From: Alphaproteobacteria bacterium
GTDB lineage: Bacteria; Pseudomonadota; Alphaproteobacteria; UBA7887
Direction of reading: 5' to 3'
Assembly: GCA_028289725.1 (NCBI GenBank)
Contig: JANQOH010000299.1
Coordinates: forward strand, 1 to 6,710
Length of the DNA: 6,710 bases
Shown here: piece by piece, positions 1-6,008 of the stretch
How the letters are laid out: each line of letters starts with the position of its first letter
Numbering within the stretch: position 1 is the stretch's first letter
Program-made: the position numbers and the translations under genes
The notes under the pieces: model-generated
Told to the model about the DNA's origin: nothing
The model's database searches: none
The model's input: only the letters and a program-made list of their open reading frames with translations

Positions 1-1294
1 CCGGGCGAACAGTCACGCGCGGACGAACGGATTGAGCTGCCTGCGCCGGTTGAGCGGGCTGCACCGGCTGTGCCGGCGCGACGGTCGGTTGCGGCGCGAC
101 TGTCGGTTGCACCGGCTGCGTTACTTCGGGCCGCGTCGCTTCAGGCTGGGGCGCCTTGGCGCCTGGCGTTCCCGCCGCGGCTGCGATTGTGCGCGCGAGC
201 AACTTGATCTCGCTTCGCAGTTCCGACGCCAATTGGTTGCGCCCGTTCACCGTCTCCTCAAGAAGCCGCGTCACATAGACGTCCAGGTTTCGAATGTGCC
301 CGCGCGTCGCGTCGTCGAAGCCGGCGTCGCGTTCCGGGCCATCCGCAAGGCGCTGCAAGACCGGCTTGAGCTCCATTTGGCTTTCGACCAACTTGACCAT
401 CAGATCTTGCTCCGCGCGCATCTGATCGGTCAGCGTGGCCAATCCTTCGGTCAGTTGTGTCACGCCCAGATTGGCGGACCGCCGATCCTCCTCACCGCGG
501 GATAATGTTCGCTGAAGGCTCTCCAGCGAATCTGCTGTTTGCTCCAACAAAGCCTGTACATAAACCGGAACGGACTGGTCGCCTTCGCCGACACCGGTGC
601 CGCTTGAAAGACGCGTCACACTGGACAGCCATTCCTCTAGGTCGTTGTAGAATTGGTTTTGCGCCTGGCCGGACTGAAGATCGAGAAATCCGAGAATCAG
701 AGATCCCGCAAGGCCAAACAGGGACGACGAAAACGCCGTGCCCATGCCGGCGAGCGGCAGCTCCAGACCGCCCTTTAGGGCGGTGAAGGTGGCGATCAGG
801 TCGTCGTCGGCGATCGCCAATCCGTTAATGACTTGGCCGACCGAACTGACCGTGTCCAAGAGTCCCCAAAAGGTGCCGAGGAGGCCCAGGAAGATCAGCA
901 GACCGATCAAGTAGCGCGAAATTTCGCGCGATTCATCGATGCGCGACCCTATGCTGTCCAACAAAGACCGGGTGGCCAATGTCGACAGCATCATCTTCCC
1001 TTGGCGATCGGCAAGCATGCGCGCCATGGGCGCGAGAAGCTGAGGCGTCGGCTGAGTCGACAAAGCGCCTTGGTTGGCTCGGAAGTTCTCAATCCAGCGG
1101 ACTTCCGGGTTGAGGCCGATAACTTGCCGAAAACACAGCGCAATGCCGATCAGCAAGACAAAAAGAATGAGACCATTGAGCGGCGGGTTTGCCGTGAATG
1201 CGTCGATCAATTGTCCTGACAACACGGCGACGATCACGACAGCCATGACCAGAAACACGATCATGCGAACTAAGAATCGGCGCGGTCTATTCAT
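1..1294 (-). CDS. MotA/TolQ/ExbB-like proton channel family membrane protein, 3' end cut by window edge
   Basis: Translating the minus strand gives 431 codons open to the left edge. Hydrophobic segments lie at about residues 9-27, 40-55, 127-149 and 181-205. The third holds GLLGTFWGL and the fourth holds GMGTAFSSSLFGL, the pore-helix signatures of the MotA/TolQ/ExbB family, whose members couple proton flow to work on the cell envelope. After the last helix come a helical, probably coiled-coil stretch (about 245-370) and a Pro/Gln/Ala tail from about 378 that includes a repeated QPTVAP. Such a long cytoplasmic extension is absent from classical TolQ and ExbB. The start is well fixed: an in-frame stop at 1313-1315 leaves no other start codon before the ATG at 1292-1294. 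An AAGGGAG at 1308-1314 is a rather distant ribosome site. By family habit the next gene leftward could encode the MotB/TolR-like partner. Family assignment is firm; the exact role is unknown. Confidence 0.88.
   Translation of the reverse strand, partial: MNRPRRFLVRMIVFLVMAVVIVAVLSGQLIDAFTANPPLNGLILFVLLIGIALCFRQVIGLNPEVRWIENFRANQGALSTQPTPQLLAPMARMLADRQGKMMLSTLATRSLLDSIGSRIDESREISRYLIGLLIFLGLLGTFWGLLDTVSSVGQVINGLAIADDDLIATFTALKGGLELPLAGMGTAFSSSLFGLAGSLILGFLDLQSGQAQNQFYNDLEEWLSSVTRLSSGTGVGEGDQSVPVYVQALLEQTADSLESLQRTLSRGEEDRRSANLGVTQLTEGLATLTDQMRAEQDLMVKLVESQMELKPVLQRLADGPERDAGFDDATRGHIRNLDVYVTRLLEETVNGRNQLASELRSEIKLLARTIAAAAGTPGAKAPQPEATRPEVTQPVQPTVAPQPTVAPAQPVQPAQPAQAAQSVRPRVTVRP
75..110. repeat. 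Tandem 18-bp repeat, two copies, inside the TolQ-like gene
   Basis: Bases 75-92 and 93-110 are adjacent 18-bp copies differing at one position (83 versus 101). The length is a multiple of three, so on the minus strand the repeat encodes two QPTVAP hexapeptides in the Pro/Gln-rich tail. A 10-bp match (gcaccggctg at 61-70 and 109-118) flanks it. This looks like a slippage-prone, length-variable linker rather than a regulatory element. Confidence 0.8.
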
Positions 1295-1388
1295 GTTGGG
1301 ACAGCGGCTCCCTTAGATCATTGTTCTTCGACGCGCATTGTTCGCCGTATGTGGGGCCGAACGGCGGCGACCGCCAGTAGGCCCAGCT
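1295..1388. other. Intergenic gap between the OmpA-domain gene and the TolQ-like gene
   Basis: These 94 bases hold no open frame of note. They contain a small GC hairpin (GGCGG, three-base loop, CCGCC at 1363-1375) with no T-tract, and the 8-mer CATTGTTC twice (1319-1326 and 1336-1343). Neither is convincing as a terminator or operator. The two flanking genes could still be co-transcribed. Confidence 0.5.
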
Positions 1389-2264
1389 TCATTTGACCGA
1401 AATCACATCCACGCGGTCGGCGGGTCCGGTCTCAAATTTTGCGCCCAACGCACGGACGTCGATCCGGGTTGAACTGACGCCGGCGTCGATCAGGTATCCA
1501 CGCACCGAGAGCGCCCGCGACAATGACAGTCGGCGCGCGGCGCTTGCCGCGCCGTCGGAGCCATCCGCATAGGCCTTGAGCTGCAGGCGAACGGCGGAGT
1601 CGGCTCCCAACGCGGCTGCCACGGAATCCAGTTGCGAATGTGCATCACCCGGCAATTCCGCGCCGCCCGGAGGGAACAAAATCGCGATCGTCCCATCCGG
1701 CGCCGGCGCGCTTGTCTGCGGTGCTGCGGCAGGCGGTTCGACCGCCGCCGTTACCGTCGGTTCCTCTTCGGGTTCGGGCGCCGCCGCCGGCTCGGGCTCT
1801 GGTTCTTGAACCGGCTCTGGCGGCGGGGCAGCGGCCTGTTCGACTTCCTCTTGCGGCGGCTCTTCTGAAGGTGATGTTGCCTCCACCGTGGGCATCGGTG
1901 CCGGTGGCGCCTCCTCAGCTGGCACCGGTTCCGCCATTACCTCGTCGGGTGGTTCGGGCGCGGGCGGCGGACTTGATACCACCGCTGCCTGTGCCGGCGT
2001 CGGAGGCTTCTGGCCCGGAGGCCGAAGCTGGATCGTTTCGGCCGTTGTTGGGGTTTCAACCACGGGCGAGGCCGCAGGCGTTGCCGGCGGGCTCACCGGG
2101 GAGATATCCACCAGGCGCGATCGGGGCGGTCCGAGACTCTCGTCATATATCGGCAAACCATCCGCGCCGCGCTCGGTCTGCGCGAGAGCATCCGGGACCG
2201 CGGGAGCGGTCATGAGAATCGCCAGGCTGGCTCCAGCCCAAACGCCAATTTTCACCATGCCCAT
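1389..2264 (-). CDS. Exported protein with Pro/Glu-rich linker and C-terminal OmpA-like peptidoglycan-binding domain
   Basis: With the ATG at 2262-2264 the product is 291 aa. Residues 1-28 form a short basic start, a hydrophobic core and an ALA|Q site, typical of a Sec signal peptide; no lipobox cysteine is present. Residues about 55-190 are extremely rich in Pro, Glu and Ala, including PPP at 99-101 and 147-149, and resemble the stiff periplasmic rod of TonB. Residues about 193-291 resemble an OmpA C-terminal domain. Asp234 (in AYAD) and Arg250 (in LSLSRALSV) align with the two residues that grip diaminopimelate in OmpA, although the usual Asn of the NxxLSxxRA motif is Ala243. The likely role is anchoring something to peptidoglycan in the periplasm. 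A TTG start at 2325-2327 would add 21 residues before the signal sequence, so the ATG is preferred, although its ribosome site (GAAAAG, 2270-2275) is weak. ATG 2256-2258 is also possible. Confidence 0.85.
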   Translation of the reverse strand: MGMVKIGVWAGASLAILMTAPAVPDALAQTERGADGLPIYDESLGPPRSRLVDISPVSPPATPAASPVVETPTTAETIQLRPPGQKPPTPAQAAVVSSPPPAPEPPDEVMAEPVPAEEAPPAPMPTVEATSPSEEPPQEEVEQAAAPPPEPVQEPEPEPAAAPEPEEEPTVTAAVEPPAAAPQTSAPAPDGTIAILFPPGGAELPGDAHSQLDSVAAALGADSAVRLQLKAYADGSDGAASAARRLSLSRALSVRGYLIDAGVSSTRIDVRALGAKFETGPADRVDVISVK

Positions 2265-2360
2265 CCGATCTTTTCGTACACCGAAAATCCCGCTCACCCC
2301 GCGCTTTGCCTCGCTAACACCGCCCAAGTTTGACGCCGGTCCTTGGCAAATCGGTCAAAA

Positions 2361-2389
2361 ACAATAGACACCCGCACGCGCGCAAACAA
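2361..2389 (-). promoter_or_regulatory. Possible sigma-70-type promoter for the OmpA-domain gene
   Basis: On the minus strand TTGTTT (2384-2389) and TATTGT (2361-2366) are separated by exactly 17 bases. They match the -35 consensus at 3 of 6 positions and the -10 at 4 of 6. The element begins just after the phosphatase-like gene's stop and would leave a leader of about 90 bases before the ATG at 2264. The match is modest and chance is a real alternative. Confidence 0.3.
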
Positions 2390-2392
2390 CCG

Positions 2393-3205
2393 TTATGCCG
2401 CCGGTGAGCGCTGATGTTTCTGGCGGAGACATTTCCGCAACGCCGCCTCTATGCGCGTGTTCGCTGCCAACATTGTCCCCGCTGAATTTGCATCTTCATC
2501 ATCTTCGAGCTGGCTCATCATGCCGCCCGACTCTTGAACCAACAGCAAACCGACATCGGCAACTTCCTTGGCCATCGCAATCGCGAGCATGGCATCTAGC
2601 CTGCCTGTTGCGACATAGGCGAGGTCGAGTGCCGGTGCACCGAATTTGCGGACCGCAGCGACGCGCGGCGACAGCACGGTGTGGAGCGCCACGTAACGCG
2701 CGGCTTCCACGCCCTCAGCCGCGTCCTCGATCGCAATCAACGCTGCATCCAATCGATTGCGAACAGACACGCGACTTCGCTGATGATTGACATAGCCGCC
2801 GGTTCCGCGTTCCGCCCAAAACAGTTCGTCGCGCAGCGGATCGTAGATCACGGCCGCAGTGACCACGCCGCGCTCGCGCGCTCCGATTGCGGTAGCGAAA
2901 GCCGGGACGCCATGACGGAAATTGTCCAGACCGTCGAGCGGCGCGACGAGCCATTCGGCACGCACATCGGGGTCTCCGGGCTGCGCCGGAAAACCCTGCT
3001 CAACATATCCATAACCGCGCCTGGCCTTGCCAAGTTCGCGCGCCAAAACTTCGCGCGCGCGTTTCACAGACGCGGCAACAAACGTGTCCGAACCTTTTTC
3101 GCTCGCCTGAAGATTTGCGACTTCGCCAAAGTCGCGATTCAATCCCCGCGCGGCGCGAACAGCGGCCCCGGCCATGACGTTTATGAGTGCGGATCGGGTC
3201 GCCAT
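2393..3205 (-). CDS. Inositol-monophosphatase-fold protein, probable pseudoenzyme
   Basis: The product is 270 aa, the usual length for the IMPase/SuhB family, and the fold can be followed end to end: an N-terminal helix (SALINVMAGAA), KGSDTFVAAS, GYGYVEQG, APLDGLDNF at 88-96, IYDPLRDELFWAERG, KFGAPALDLAYVATGR, and VQESGG at 223-228. Active members hydrolyse inositol phosphates or similar sugar phosphates using Mg ions. Here the metal ligands are largely gone: the TATD aspartate is Val47, the first Asp of DPLDGT is Ala88, its Thr is Leu93, and the WD pair near the C-terminus is Glu214-Val215. Only Asp91 and a Glu near 69 remain. The frame is intact, so this is not a decayed gene. The ATG at 3203-3205 lies 16 bases after the efp stop with GGAAG upstream; an earlier start at 3331 would overlap efp and add residues foreign to the family. 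Family certain, loss of activity inferred. Confidence 0.85.
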   Translation of the reverse strand: MATRSALINVMAGAAVRAARGLNRDFGEVANLQASEKGSDTFVAASVKRAREVLARELGKARRGYGYVEQGFPAQPGDPDVRAEWLVAPLDGLDNFRHGVPAFATAIGARERGVVTAAVIYDPLRDELFWAERGTGGYVNHQRSRVSVRNRLDAALIAIEDAAEGVEAARYVALHTVLSPRVAAVRKFGAPALDLAYVATGRLDAMLAIAMAKEVADVGLLLVQESGGMMSQLEDDEDANSAGTMLAANTRIEAALRKCLRQKHQRSPAA

Positions 3206-3221
3206 GAGGCGGGCGCTTCCG

Positions 3222-3788
3222 TCAGTCTTTCGCGCGCTCGGCGTAAGACCCGTCGGCGGTATTGACGACAATCCTGGTCCCGACCTCAACATGCGGCGGC
3301 ACCATGATGCGTTCGCCGTTTTCGAGCACACCGGGCTTGAAACTCGAGGCCGCCGTCTGCCCTTTCACCACGGGCTCGGTCTCGGTCAGCGTCATGACAA
3401 CCGTGTCCGGCAGGGTGATGCCAATTGTCTGACCCTCGAACATCTCGACCTCGACTTCCATGCCTTCCTGCAGGAACGGACGGCCGCCAACCAACAAATC
3501 CGCCTCGACCGTGATCTGCTCGAAGGTCTCGCCGTCCATCAAAGTCAGCAGATCGCCGTCGGCGTACAAGTACTGATATTTCTTTTGTTCGAGATAGGCG
3601 CGTTCGACCGATTCCGCGGCGCGGAAACGCTCATTGAGTTTGGTGCCGTCGCGCAGGCCCTTGAGCTCGACCTGATTATACGCGCCGCCTTTGCCCGGCT
3701 GTGTTGCTTGGGTCTTGACCACGCGCCAAAGAGCGCCTTTGTGCTCGAGGACCATGCCGGGACGGACGGCATTGCCGTTGATCTTCAT
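3222..3788 (-). CDS. efp: Translation elongation factor P
   Basis: The 188-aa product matches EF-P along its whole length. EF-P binds between the ribosomal P and E sites and relieves stalling at consecutive prolines. An N-terminal KOW-like domain (about 1-63) carries the loop TQPGKGG, whose Lys33 corresponds to the E. coli Lys34 that EpmA modifies with beta-lysine. Two OB-like domains follow, with FEQITVEADLL, GITLPDTVVMTLTETEPVVKGQTA and the C-terminal signature GTRIVVNTADGSYAERAKD. The opening MKINGNAVRPG is the common alphaproteobacterial form and fixes the ATG at 3786-3788. Its ribosome site is weak (GTGAG close to the start). Modification enzymes are not in this window, so the modification state is inferred from the conserved lysine only. 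The phosphatase-fold gene follows after 16 bases and is probably co-transcribed. Confidence 0.98.
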   Translation of the reverse strand: MKINGNAVRPGMVLEHKGALWRVVKTQATQPGKGGAYNQVELKGLRDGTKLNERFRAAESVERAYLEQKKYQYLYADGDLLTLMDGETFEQITVEADLLVGGRPFLQEGMEVEVEMFEGQTIGITLPDTVVMTLTETEPVVKGQTAASSFKPGVLENGERIMVPPHVEVGTRIVVNTADGSYAERAKD

Positions 3789-3884
3789 GGCTCACGCAGA
3801 CTGTTGTGGGGGTTGCGGAAATTGGCGCGGAACCTAACAGCTCGCCCGACCCAAGGCAACGTCGCCCGTCAGGCCGCCGCGCAT
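3789..3884. other. Intergenic gap between thiE and efp
   Basis: Ninety-six bases separate thiE and efp, the widest gap among the metabolic and translation genes here. It is the most natural place for efp to gain its own promoter; a candidate is listed separately. I see no hairpin followed by a T-tract, so no intrinsic terminator is called. Confidence 0.5.
3831..3859 (-). promoter_or_regulatory. efp: Possible promoter for efp
   Basis: On the minus strand TTGCCT (3854-3859) and TAGGTT (3831-3836) stand 17 bases apart, matching the -35 consensus at 4 of 6 positions and the -10 at 3 of 6. Transcription would start about 35 bases before the efp ATG. The spacing and position are good but the hexamers are imperfect, so this is tentative. 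Confidence 0.3.
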
Positions 3885-4577
3885 TCAGGGCTGGCGAGCG
3901 GCCATCGCCCCTTCGATCGCAGATTCATAGGCTTTGACGGCCGCCGCCGGCCCCTCCGGATGGTCCCAAACACCGGATATGACGGCGAGGAAATCAGCCC
4001 CTGCGGCGACCAGCGGGTCACAATTTTCAGCCGTAATGCCGCCGATCGCGACGCAGGGAACCGTGACCATCGATTGCCACCATCGCAAGATATCCGGATC
4101 GGCGCGCGCCGGCGGGTCCTTGGTCTCTGTTGGAAAGAACGCGCCGAAAGCGACGTAATCGGCACCAGCCTCGGCCGCATCGATGCCAAGGTCGCGCGAA
4201 TTGTAGCAGCTTACCCCAACGATCGCGTCCGGCCCGACTGCGCTACGCGCCGATTCATAATCGCCATCCTCCGCGCCGATATGGACACCGTCCGTCCGCA
4301 ATGCGGCCGCCAAATCCGGGCGATCGTTCATGATGAATGCGACATCACGCGCGTGACAAAGCGGCATCAGGTCCGCGATCGCCTGCCGTACAACCTTGTC
4401 ATCCACATCTTTCATGCGGAGTTGCACACACGCCGCATCGCCTGCGTCGAGGGCCGACTCGAGCGCCGAGGCGAAGTCCGAGATCGCGAGCGTGTGACCG
4501 AGCGCAGGCGGCGTTATCAGATATAGACGCGTGCGCGCGTCGCCCTCGGTTTCGACCAAGCTGCCGCCCGCCGTCAC
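3885..4577 (-). CDS. thiE: Thiamine-phosphate synthase (ThiE family)
   Basis: ThiE joins the pyrimidine HMP-PP and the thiazole phosphate to make thiamine phosphate. The 230-aa product shows the family's TIM-barrel motifs in order: LYLITPP (18-24), QLRMKD (52-57), MNDR (83-86), DGVHIG (96-101) with Asp104 as a likely metal ligand, GVSCYNS (121-127), GAFFPTETK (145-153) and AIGGI (177-181). Gln52, Arg54, Lys56, Asn84, Asp85, Thr150 and Lys153 correspond to known substrate-binding positions. The usual QLREKD reads QLRMKD and the usual LVTD reads LITP, so this belongs to a somewhat divergent branch; a related role cannot be excluded. The start is GTG at 4575-4577, overlapping the aldolase TGA by four bases (GTGA), which points to translational coupling. 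An ATG start is absent near the N-terminus. Confidence 0.9.
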   Translation of the reverse strand: MTAGGSLVETEGDARTRLYLITPPALGHTLAISDFASALESALDAGDAACVQLRMKDVDDKVVRQAIADLMPLCHARDVAFIMNDRPDLAAALRTDGVHIGAEDGDYESARSAVGPDAIVGVSCYNSRDLGIDAAEAGADYVAFGAFFPTETKDPPARADPDILRWWQSMVTVPCVAIGGITAENCDPLVAAGADFLAVISGVWDHPEGPAAAVKAYESAIEGAMAARQP

Positions 4578-5494
4578 GCCTTACCTTGGTATATTTTAAT
4601 GATCGAATCGAGGAGCGACAGGGCTTCGTCGCGCGGCCGTTGAAAGGTGTTGCGGCCGATAATCGAACCCGTGGCGCCGCCGTCGCGGATCTGACGGATT
4701 TCGTCGAGCAACGCGTCGGTTCCTTTGGCGGAGCCGCCGGAAAACACGACCAGGCGGCGGCCATTGAATGCGGATTGAACGACATGCGCAATACGGGCGG
4801 GCAAAGTCGAGATATCGATGCTTTGGCCGTCATAGACCTTCTTCGCTTCGGCCTGTTCGATATGGTCGGTTGGCGGCTTGACCTTGATGATATGCGCGCC
4901 GATCAGAGCGGCGATTTGCGCCGCGTAGGCGCAGACGTCGATCGCCGTTTCGCCGTCTTTCGACAGGTTGCCGCCCCGTGGATACGACCAAACGACGACG
5001 GCGAGACCGACCGCCTTAGCCTCTTCCGCCATCTCGCGGATTTCTTCGATCATCTCGAATTGATCTTCGGAGCCGGGATAGATCGTGAATCCGATCGCTG
5101 AACAACCGAGCTTCAGCGCATCGTGTACGGACGCCGTCACCGCTTGATCCTTGGTGACCGAGTGACTATTCGCGCTATTGACCTTGAGGATGGTGGGAAT
5201 CGCGCCAGCGAAACTGTCGGCGCCCGCCTCGATCATGCCGAGCGGCGCGGCGTAGGCGCTGAGCCCCGCGTCAATAGCGAGCTGGTAGTGATAGTGCGGG
5301 TCGTAGGCCGGCGGGTTTGGCGCGAAGCTTCTGGCCGGGCCGTGTTCAAAGCCCTGGTCCACCGGCAGAATGACCAGACGGCCAGTCCCGCCCAATTTAC
5401 CGTGCATCAGGATGCGCGCCAGGTTGGCCTTCGTGCCCGGGCAATCGCTTTCGTAACTCGCCAAAATCTTGCGGACGCGCGCGGTCACCTTCAT
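4574..5494 (-). CDS. Class I fructose-bisphosphate aldolase (DhnA/FbaB type)
   Basis: The enzyme reversibly splits fructose 1,6-bisphosphate into dihydroxyacetone phosphate and glyceraldehyde 3-phosphate. The 306-aa product carries the marks of the DhnA-type, Schiff-base class I aldolases: PVDQGFEHG (44-52), KVNSANS (104-110), WSYPRGG (169-175) with Tyr171, IIKVKPPT (202-209) with Lys204 the likely Schiff-base lysine, FSGGSAKG (251-258) and SIIGRN (277-282) for phosphate binding. No zinc-binding pattern of class II aldolases is seen. The ATG at 5492-5494 has the strongest ribosome site in the window, GGGGGAG at 5501-5507 with a six-base spacer, as suits a highly expressed glycolytic enzyme. 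It sits downstream of pgk and an unknown small gene, and its stop overlaps the start of thiE. Assignment is firm; fda, fba or fbaB are alternative names, so no symbol is given. Confidence 0.95.
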   Translation of the reverse strand: MKVTARVRKILASYESDCPGTKANLARILMHGKLGGTGRLVILPVDQGFEHGPARSFAPNPPAYDPHYHYQLAIDAGLSAYAAPLGMIEAGADSFAGAIPTILKVNSANSHSVTKDQAVTASVHDALKLGCSAIGFTIYPGSEDQFEMIEEIREMAEEAKAVGLAVVVWSYPRGGNLSKDGETAIDVCAYAAQIAALIGAHIIKVKPPTDHIEQAEAKKVYDGQSIDISTLPARIAHVVQSAFNGRRLVVFSGGSAKGTDALLDEIRQIRDGGATGSIIGRNTFQRPRDEALSLLDSIIKIYQGKA

Positions 5495-5500
5495 GACGCT

Positions 5501-5507
5501 CTCCCCC
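5501..5507 (-). promoter_or_regulatory. Strong ribosome binding site of the aldolase gene
   Basis: GGGGGAG on the minus strand lies six bases before the ATG at 5494. It stands out against the weak sites of efp and the OmpA-domain gene, and supports both the chosen start and high translation of the aldolase. Confidence 0.75.
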
Positions 5508-5555
5508 TATCTCAATAGCCTTATGGTGTGCCGCGGTGCATAGCCCAGCAATCGA

Positions 5556-5975
5556 TCATTTGCAACGCCGCCGCTTGTGCATCCACGCGTCGAGCGCCGC
5601 CGCCATGTCCTCGGTCTGTTCGAGATCGAGCAACGGTTGGTCCGGTTCCGCCATCAAGATGGCGCCTTGCTGCGCGGCAATGTCGGCGAGCTTCTTCGCG
5701 ACTGCCCGATCGCCGGTATAAACCAGAGCCGGCCAATACTCGCGCAGAGCGGCCAACGCGCGACCCGCGTCATCGCCACAATGCAGAACGACCGAAACAT
5801 CGGCGTGCGGGCAAGCGTCACGTGCCTGCGCGGCGGCCTTCGCCCAATAAAGCGCACCGTAGGCAAGCCCCGCCCACTCGGCCGTGACCGCTTGGCAGTT
5901 ACACCTGTTCCGTTCCGCCGCCTCGAAGACTGCGCGCAAGTGATCCGGGCTATGGACGACGACCGTGCCGTTCAT
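5556..5975 (-). CDS. Small alpha/beta protein of unknown function between pgk and the aldolase gene
   Basis: I cannot name this 139-aa protein. It has no signal peptide or membrane segment and looks cytoplasmic. Strand-helix units alternate: VVVHS (5-9), a helix about 11-23, a small-residue helix about 35-53, VSVVLHCGDD (60-69), a helix AGRALAALREY, ALVYTGD (83-89), a helix AVAKKLADIAAQQGA, then ILM (106-108). This repeats like half of a beta/alpha barrel or a small Rossmann-like unit. Cysteines stand at 25, 27, 55, 66 and 138; HCGDD (65-69) is the most motif-like spot. The ATG at 5973-5975 has GAGAGG at 5985-5990 with a nine-base spacer. It begins 33 bases after the pgk stop and ends 61 bases before the aldolase start, so it is very likely in that operon. 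The coding case rests on the ribosome site, operon position and protein-like sequence. Confidence 0.75.
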   Translation of the reverse strand: MNGTVVVHSPDHLRAVFEAAERNRCNCQAVTAEWAGLAYGALYWAKAAAQARDACPHADVSVVLHCGDDAGRALAALREYWPALVYTGDRAVAKKLADIAAQQGAILMAEPDQPLLDLEQTEDMAAALDAWMHKRRRCK

Positions 5976-6008
5976 CCGACAGGTCCTCTCGGTGGCGATT
6001 GGAATGCG

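Noticed and set aside
32..1316. Several plus-strand open frames at the left end (32-505, 457-786, 833-1219, 1074-1316)
   Set aside because: All are antisense to the continuous TolQ/MotA-like frame, which has clear membrane helices and signatures; the plus-strand products look like Arg-rich shadow translations.
1363..1375. GC hairpin after the OmpA-domain gene as an intrinsic terminator
   Set aside because: The stem is only five pairs and no T-tract follows on the transcribed strand.
2265..2327. Longer TTG start at 2327 for the OmpA-domain protein
   Set aside because: It would place 21 residues before a well-formed signal peptide; the ATG at 2264 gives a normal signal sequence.
2329..2358. 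TTGACC at 2353-2358 as a -35 box for the OmpA-domain gene
   Set aside because: At 17-18 bases spacing the -10 region reads CGTCAA or GTCAAA, too poor a match; the TTGTTT/TATTGT pair just upstream is better.
1576..2367. Gly/Ser-rich and Pro/Arg-rich plus-strand frames opposite the OmpA-domain gene
   Set aside because: They are the antisense reading of the Pro/Glu-coding linker and have no independent support.
3206..3331. Longer start at 3331 for the phosphatase-fold protein
   Set aside because: It overlaps efp by over 100 bases and adds residues unlike the family N-terminus.
3174..4526. A 450-codon plus-strand open frame antisense to efp and thiE
   Set aside because: It lies opposite two certain genes, is rich in Arg and His as antisense frames in GC-rich DNA are, and shows no family motif. 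I read it as a shadow.
4399..4833. A 144-codon minus-strand frame across the aldolase/thiE junction
   Set aside because: It is out of frame with both certain genes, Arg/Ser-rich and without motifs.
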